Assembly: GCA_018806915.1 (NCBI GenBank)
Contig: JAGKQI010000095.1
Coordinates: 620,001-684,000 of the forward strand
DNA length: 64,000 nt
Source: Phytophthora colocasiae
Lineage: Eukaryota; Oomycota; Peronosporomycetes; Peronosporales; Peronosporaceae
Reading direction: 5' to 3'
Every line of letters starts with the position of its first letter. The first letter of the stretch is position 1. A model generated the notes under the pieces. That model searched no databases and was not told where the DNA came from. It saw only the letters and a program-made list of their open reading frames with translations. The position numbers were made by a program, and so were the translations under genes. Below, piece by piece: positions 57,825 through 64,000 of the stretch.

Positions 57825-58366
57825 ATGACACTGAAAAGGAGAAGCAGACTTTGGGCGGGATTTGATTTGATCTATAGCAAGATCTCCGCCGCGCTGTCTG
57901 CTGCTTCCGAGAGGAAGTTGAAGAACTTGGAGACAAGCCACGTATCCAAGTTGGAGGACCTCAAGGCGAGACATTTAGAAGCTGAAGAAAAAATTCAAGA
58001 ACTAGTGCGGGACCTGGATGAGGAGAAGTTGAGCTCCACTACCACGCGCTGCGTGACTGTCCCAAGCCAACGGAGAACGGCGGCTACACATACGTCACGT
58101 GCTTCGTGTGCAACCAGCAGGGCCACAGAACAAGATGGGCGTGTACCCCAAGGGTGGCTGCTGCAAGATCTGCAAGAGATGAGAGCACTTGGCACATAAC
58201 TGTCCTGTAAACAACATCTCGGCGGACACAACCAGTGGAGAGAAAAAGAACAAGAAACTCACGTTTCCAGATGACGAAGAGCATTATGTGGACAATGGGG
58301 ACAAGACGGGTGACGCACTGGACTCGTTCCAGCTCGGTCTGGAAGGGGAAGACGAGGACAAATAGA
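57825..58366 (+). pseudogene. ZCCHC9-like zinc-knuckle protein fragment
   Basis: After a short coiled-coil segment (LKNLETSHVSKLEDLKARHLEAEE) the plus strand reads, with two frame changes and one stop, LRDCPKPTENGGYTYVTCFVC, NKMGVYPKGGCCKICKR, EHLAHNCPVNN, then an acidic tail ending LGLEGEDEDK at 58,366. The CFVC-NQQGH, GGCCKIC and EHLAHNCP blocks are those of ZCCHC9 proteins (nucleolar CCHC-knuckle RNA-binding proteins). The C-terminal half is present; the product is broken by a TGA at 58,180. Confidence 0.6.
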
Positions 58367-58472
58367 GTGACGTCAAGAGCACATCGAGCAGTAGGAAACA
58401 CCTGAAGCGGGTGAAATTCTAGACTCCTTCACACCGTTGGCTGCCATACAAGTAATTCCCTACTCGTTGGCT

Positions 58473-58570
58473 TAACTCTTGAGGTCGTCGGGGTTAATGT
58501 TGTTCTTGCGCAGCAGTTCGTTGAACTTATCGTCATAGTTGTCCGTTTCCGGGTCGGCTACACGTGGGCC
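58473..58570 (-). pseudogene. C-terminal end of an unrecognised cellular protein
   Basis: The minus strand reads VADPETDNYDDKFNELLRKN, then NINPDDLKS and a stop, adjacent to the truncated gypsy copy. The acidic, low-complexity-free sequence looks coding, but the gene is not recognised. Confidence 0.3.
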
Positions 58571-61500
58571 GGGTGTTGTACAGATCCAGGATCCACAGCA
58601 ATGCCAACACCTCCTTATCGGCAACATTATAATTCAGTTCGTTCGTCTTCAGGGCTCGGCTGGCGAACGCGACCGGGTGGTAGATCTGGTCGTGTTCTTG
58701 CATTAGCGCGACGGAAATTGCCCAGTCACTAGCATACACGATCACCGCGGGCAATTTCGCCATGTCGAAGTGACGGAGGATCGGAGTCGACGCGATCTTG
58801 GCTTTCAAGGCTGTGAACGCTTTGTATGCTCTACCCCCACCTCTCGTCGCCAGTCTTGGGGCTCTGGTCGGCTTCGGTCTCGCCCGAACAGGGGAAGGAG
58901 ATCGCCACCAAGTCAGGATCCGGTGTACTATCGCCTCCTTGAGTCGATATATCTAGTGATCTATCCTGATCCGACTTAGGCGTAGCGGGATCTCGGGTGA
59001 TCGGGTTCACTAAATCCATGATCTTCCGTAGATCTGGACGCTTCTTTAGTTCTGCGACCTCCACGTCGCGTAGTTCATACAGAACGGATGCATAGATCGC
59101 GTAATCCTCGATGAACCGACTAGTAGTTCAGGCTTCCCAGGAACGACTGCATGGATCGGAGTGATCCAGGGAATGGTAGATCTGTCAGAGTCTTCAGGTT
59201 CTTCGGGTTTGCCTCCAATCCGTTGATCGACACCTCTATACCGCAGAAGCCCTTTGCCACACTGATCGAGAGATTCCACTAATCACAGGCCTCCAATAGG
59301 TCTTCCACCCGTTCGCACATCTGATCCCATGATCCAGCCATGACCAAGATATCGTCGATGTATGATCTCCGTCCTAGCACCGACGGGCGACAGGGATCCT
59401 CCGGGATCCCTGTTTCGAACACATCCGCAGAGCCTTCCGCGTCCTCTGACTGAGAGATCTTCAAAAATATAGAGAGAGAGCGTTGTTCACAAGACGTTGA
59501 TAGATCTGAGGAGCGTTCTTCAACCCGAAGGGCATGCGATTCCACTCGAAGAGGCCAAATGGGGTGATGAAACCCGAGATCGAGCGAGCTCAATCGGTCA
59601 TTGACACGACCTAAAATCCACTCGCCATGTCTAACGAACAATACCACAGAACCTTGTCAAGATCTTCTAGCAGGTCGTTGATCAGAGGCATCGGGTAGAA
59701 CATCAGCCTTGTGAGACCGTTCACCAGCCGATAATCGATACATAGTCGGATGTCTACACCGTTCTTCTTGATAATCACCACGATCGGAGATGCCCATGGC
59801 GAGGTCGATGGCCGGATGATCTTGTCGGCTAGTAGTCCTTTGATGAGGTCTGATACTTTTCTCCTGGAACTGTGGCGCCACCTACCGGACTCTTTGTGCA
59901 ATCGGCCTTGCGTCTCCAACATCGACGTCACATATGACACCCTTGGCCGCCGGAGGAAGCGCGTTTCCTTTCCCGATCAGGAGATGTCGTTTCTTACAAA
60001 TGATCTGTCAAAGCTTCTCAATCTCCTCCGGGGTTGCAGATCCCGGATTTCCTACTTGCAGATCTTCGATCCTGACTTCTTCAGTGGTGGAGATCTGGAC
60101 TACTGCGATTTTATCGGCTAGATCTTCGGCCGAAAAATCGCCACTTTTTTTTTCGTGTAAGTGGGTCTGATCGGCGTTCTCTATCCCTTCCGAAGATGGC
60201 GGATCGGGTTCATTCGTTAATGGATCATGAAGTTTGTCGTTCTTGGCCGTCAGGATCAACCGTGGGGATGGCGTCAGCGTCGGATACATGTTTGATCTCG
60301 ATTTTAAAATCTGGGTTTTCTGCTTTTGCTTTTCACATGTCCGATCTGTCCGATCTGGGGCCTGATCTGGCAAGCTCTCATTCGTCTCACCGCCCCCTGC
60401 TTCGCCACTCGGAGTCCTGTCGGGTCTGATCGTGATCGGTGGAGTGGTCATGGGATCCAGCTGTGGCTCGAGAAACGCGACCTTGACTTCGGCCGCATCG
60501 GTCGATCGAGCTGGTGACCGGGGTTCCAATGTCGATATCGATGCGGGATTGGGGTCGTCCCACCTCCGTGGAGTCTGGATCGTGGCGTAACGTAGGTTGG
60601 TCGTTCGACCGACGGTAAGGAGATTTCCACGGATTCCTGAGGTTCCGGCCTTGCGTCCACTGTCGCTTCTAGAGCTAGATTCTGCCATCTCATGTAGCGC
60701 CGGGATCCGACCGAGACGGGGGATCGAAGCACTTTTTCTTGATCAAGTACCATTCCGACATGCAGTCGGTAATCCCGTCGCAAGATCTTCTCGCTAATAT
60801 TCGTGATCATTAGGTACCGAGCCCTACCGGGCCCTTCTACCACTGTAGGCACCAACCGTCGCCTCTGGTCACCCACAATTTCTCCGTCTCCGATAGTTTC
60901 ACTCTTGACGCGATCTCCTCAGATCCTCCGACCGGGATATGTAGATCTTCCTCCAGTTTGACCGATCTCACCTTCTCCCCATCGACCATTAAGTAGGATC
61001 CCCACTTCATTGGGTAGACCCATCGATCCCTTCGCAAGATCCACCCGGACCCCAGCCGGCATCATGAAATCCATACCCTAGATAGCATCTTGTCCGGATA
61101 GATCCCCGATCCAAATATCGAAAAAGTATACCAAGTATCCAGCAAGCGTGATCTTGATCCTCGTTCTCCCTTCTGTGGTGTACACATTGTCCCCGATCCC
61201 AACGCACTCCTGTCTCTGACTAGTGTCAAAGTGGCACCCAACCTTACGAGCAAAGGCGGTATCCAAAATGGATACCTCGGCGCCAGTGTCCAGGAGCAAG
61301 ATCGCTCTTTCATGATTGATCTTGCCAGAGATCTTGGCTTGGCGGAACCATTTTCCTGGTGCGTGGTATTTCCAATACCCTCTGGATTCTCCTTCCTTGA
61401 GATCTAAAGCTACCTCCGCACCAGATCGAGAGAATTCATCGATTCGACCCGGGGAAGACTCGCGATCTTAGCGGTATACGAGTGCAACATACATGTATTA

Positions 61501-61698
61501 CCGCGCAGATCCGAATTCTCCCTATCTTGATCTCTCGATTTCTTGTCACGTATGCATAGATGCAGTACTCAGAACGCTCGGCTCGTACCGGTTTCCAAAC
61601 CGGTCTTGATCACACCTACGAAACTCGCCATACTTAGGCGAGGTTTAGGAAAGCTGTTATTCAGTTCTCGATTTAACCTTTCCAAGCGAGCGTCCTAG
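58550..61698 (-). pseudogene. Truncated second copy of gypsy element B
   Basis: Minus-strand fragments match element B in order: protease (LLDTGAEVSILDTAFARK, 61,299), the Pro/Asp linker (60,688-60,008), RT (CIDYRLVNGLTRLM near 59,735; YIDDI near 59,355) and the first RNase H (NYNVADKEVLALL near 58,610), where it ends abruptly. It has several frame changes, in part at sites different from the full copy. Its right end is cut by the A LTR at 61,699 within CGAGCGTCCTAG, a sequence that is continuous at 35,247-35,260 in the full element. A stretch of about 76 bp (61,603-61,678) is present here but absent from the full copy. Confidence 0.8.
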
Positions 61699-62640
61699 TG
61701 TCGCGAAGTCGGTGAAACTTTGGTCGCGGAGCAGGGGGCGTATAGTGAACCCTAGTTATACGACTCCTGAAAAGGGGTTTTCAGAGTCGTACAACGGTAG
61801 GTTGGCGTGTGGTACCTTGCGGTATCCTCGTGGGTTCGTTGTCTTCGGAAATATGACCCTCGCCGGAGTCTGAGAATGTGCTGTGAAGAGAAGTAGGGGT
61901 TCCCTTGGAGTCTGGTGTCGGTATTCAGGAAATCCTTCCAGGAGCGTTCGGAAGTCGGAATCTCTGGGAACCAAGATGGTTTCCAGGAAGTCGGCGGTCG
62001 AAAAGAGGTTAATATACCAGAGAAAGTCTGAAATCGGTGTCTAAATATCACAAATCCAGAACCGAGATACCTGACTTTCAGAGATAAACAACCAATATAC
62101 AGAGTTCGAAAATATACAAATATATACAGCCGTTCTTATTCTTTCTAGGCCCTTGAACGGTGGGCTAACACTCCAGGTCAAGTAGGGACTTGCTACCAGA
62201 CACCTGGTCTGTCTGGTATCCCTTTACGTTCGCGCACCACCCTCTAGTATAGAGGGAAAATATAACCACTACAATCGGCTATATATAACAGTCTACCTTG
62301 CACTCTGAAAACGACTGTCTAGTTTCCAGAGCCTGTCCAAATGAGCAATATGAAATGGGCTACCGCTAGAGACAAAACAAACGACCCAACTAGGATATGG
62401 AATAGGCGGGTCCTTTCAGGTCTTTACGTTACCTGATCTCCACCTAAGGGGATTGAATTTGGTGGAGATCACACGACGTACGTGATGACGCAGTGGCTTG
62501 AATACCTCTCAAGCGGACTTGTGCAGTAGCAAGCAAATTGAACTCTGTTTATCGTTTATCTTCCTCATAACTATCATATATCTCTGGTAACTTTCTTCTT
62601 CTTGTCATCTTTTGCGTCCGTTGAGCAGTCAGTCTTCATA
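61699..62640 (+). mobile_element. LTR of gypsy group A (right copy), inner edge approximate
   Basis: It starts TGTCGCGAAGTCGGTG, the same end as the LTR finishing at 4053, and carries the same two hairpins (62,195-62,217, 62,240-62,256) and a TATATATAA box at 62,280. It interrupts the truncated B copy. Similarity to the left LTR is clear but with many differences, so the two insertions are independent and not recent. Confidence 0.65.
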
Positions 62641-63625
62641 TGTCAGGTACACTTGGCTCTTGTATATATAAGATATCTTGACTTGATCTCAGTATGCAGT
62701 CTGTGCAGCCGATCTCGATGGGTTGACAGGTAGAGACGTCATTACGGGGGATATGCAGGTCAGTAATCACTTGAATGCGTGACTTGAACTTGGGTTCACT
62801 TGGTTTCAGTATGGTCTTGGATCTTTAGCGGTTTCAGAGTCTGGTATCCTGGTTTTCAGAGTCTGATATCACTTGGTTTTCAGAGTCTTAGTCACTCAGA
62901 GTTAGCGATACCAGAGTTTCGAGTAAGAAACCAGAGTACGGAGCACTAATGCTTCAACGTACACGAAGATCTTGAGGGTTGCGCGGGTGCGCGGCGTCCG
63001 GCGCGCGATACTTGGTCTCTGCGGGTATATGTTGTGAATCCTTGAACCATCCATCGTCGCGCTGGACGGTAACGGGATGAGGTCTCTCAGAGATACGTTC
63101 TTCTGAGAGACTTTCCGCCAGAACTTAGGCACTCATCGTCGGGGAAAGTCCGGTGACCAGACAGAGTGTAGTTGACCTTCAGAGTTGTGCACACTCTGAA
63201 GTACACTTCTGGTCCTTTGGGCCCCTTTACAGTCAGGCGAAGGTTTATCCACAATCTTCCACAGATGTCGCACGGGTGCGGCCGCGTCCCAAAATCCCTT
63301 TCGCTCATAACCCATAGTATAACCAATCACATCGTAACGTAATATCCACCTGTCGCTCGAAAATCGGAAATAACATCATGTCAACCGCCCCTCCTGGTCA
63401 CGATCCATCAGTGCGGAACTTTCTCCAAGCTGTGTATCATGGCCAGGCCTATCAAACATTCTGATAGACGGTTTTCAGAGCGTAGTGTAGCTGCAACTCT
63501 TTGCCAGTTGCCCGGTTTTCAGAGTCTCTGGTGCCCCGTCGCACAGTCTGATTCTCTCAGACTCAGAAACTTGAATTTGATTCGCCCAACGGGCGATCAT
63601 TTTCCAGTCTCCATCCTTTCGCTCA
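62641..63625. other. Group A internal leader
   Basis: This non-coding stretch between the LTR and ORF has repeated TTTTCAGAGTCTGGTATC-like words (62,830-62,910, 63,470, 63,520) and a block (63,070-63,300) matching 2300-2480 inverted. No ORF is supported. Confidence 0.5.
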
Positions 63626-64000
63626 TGACTGAGGAAACGAACACTTCCCTGAGCTCGAACGCCTCAGCGAGTGGGGTGGCAGGCGACGCCACAGGCACCT
63701 GTCCTGCTTCGGCAACTGCCAGTGTAGTGCAGGGTGGAGATGTTGGTTCAGCCACATCGCCAGGCGGCAGCTCTAGCGCCCCAGCCCGTGCGTCCGAGCC
63801 TAAGCATTCACAAGTCGATGATCTGGGTGAGAATCCTCCCGGTGGCACTATTGACTCGGTTGGCTCCGGTGATCTTTCGCCAACGGCTGTTTCACATGGA
63901 GGTTCCAGTTCTGAATTCTCTGAGGGAGCTCCTGGCGTTTTCAGACCGCGAGCTTTCGGCGCCCCACGGCTCTTGTCCACGGAAGAGGTCGATCGGCTGT
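63626..64000 (+). CDS. Start of LTR-proximal ORF of group A (right copy), partial
   Basis: ATG at 63,626 (MTEETNTSLSSNASASGVAG), Ser/Thr/Gly/Ala-rich and probably disordered, then GGSSSAPARASEP and LLSTEEVDRL at the window edge. It has no stop in the available 125 codons. It corresponds to the frame-broken ORF at 1-2133, and here the N-terminus is intact. Confidence 0.6.

Noticed and set aside
1..64000. Transfer RNA, ribosomal RNA or organelle DNA
   Set aside because: No cloverleaf with a T-arm GTTCRANNC plus acceptor pairing, no rRNA core sequence and no organellar genes were seen.

Overview
The window is typical repeat-rich, effector-bearing oomycete nuclear DNA, most like Phytophthora or a close relative. 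The evidence is: Crinkler (CRN) effector genes with the conserved N-terminal LxLFLAK-type and HVLVxxP motifs; short introns of about 50-80 bp with GT..AG ends; oomycete-style initiator sequences (TCATTYY..) just upstream of several start codons; and Ty3/gypsy elements with two RNase H domains, a type reported from oomycetes. No species is assigned.

Layout. 1-9.5 kb: remains of one Ty3/gypsy group (called A here), including an LTR inserted into an older pol and a 427-bp inverted duplication. 9.5-16.2 kb: effector island, with a CRN (NTPase plus nuclease-like, frame-broken), a primase-helicase fragment, an intact kinase-type CRN and further CRN-like debris. 16.2-22.6 kb: a complete, apparently intact chromodomain gypsy element (C) with identical 510-bp LTRs and a 5-bp target duplication. 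22.6-23.6 kb: a decayed TIP30-like gene and the 3' part of a secreted cysteine-rich protein gene. 23.6-39.36 kb: a pogo-like transposon, itself carrying a 14-kb gypsy element (B) that bears a 934-codon antisense ORF. 39.36-39.64 kb: the 5' part of the same cysteine-rich gene. 40.0-44.2 kb: a copper amine oxidase split by a 2.2-kb Mutator-like element exactly at its HxH copper-ligand codons. 44.7-46.4 kb: a multi-exon folate gene (HPPK-DHPS). 46.9-49.4 kb: a second, inverted copy of the first CRN. 49.7-56.9 kb: two divergent piggyBac elements that share one TTAA. 57.5-58.6 kb: fragments of cellular genes. 58.55-61.7 kb: a truncated B copy, interrupted at 61,699 by another A LTR with the start of its ORF at the window end.

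How the parts relate. Host functions are few: folate biosynthesis, amine oxidation (disrupted), a secreted cysteine-rich protein (disrupted) and CRN effectors. Nearly everything else is transposons, and their nesting gives a relative time order. Many otherwise well-conserved ORFs are broken only by one-base changes in homopolymers, so some 'pseudogene' calls may reflect sequence error. Insert boundaries, TSDs and TIRs were read directly from the bases; family names come from motif recognition without database searches.
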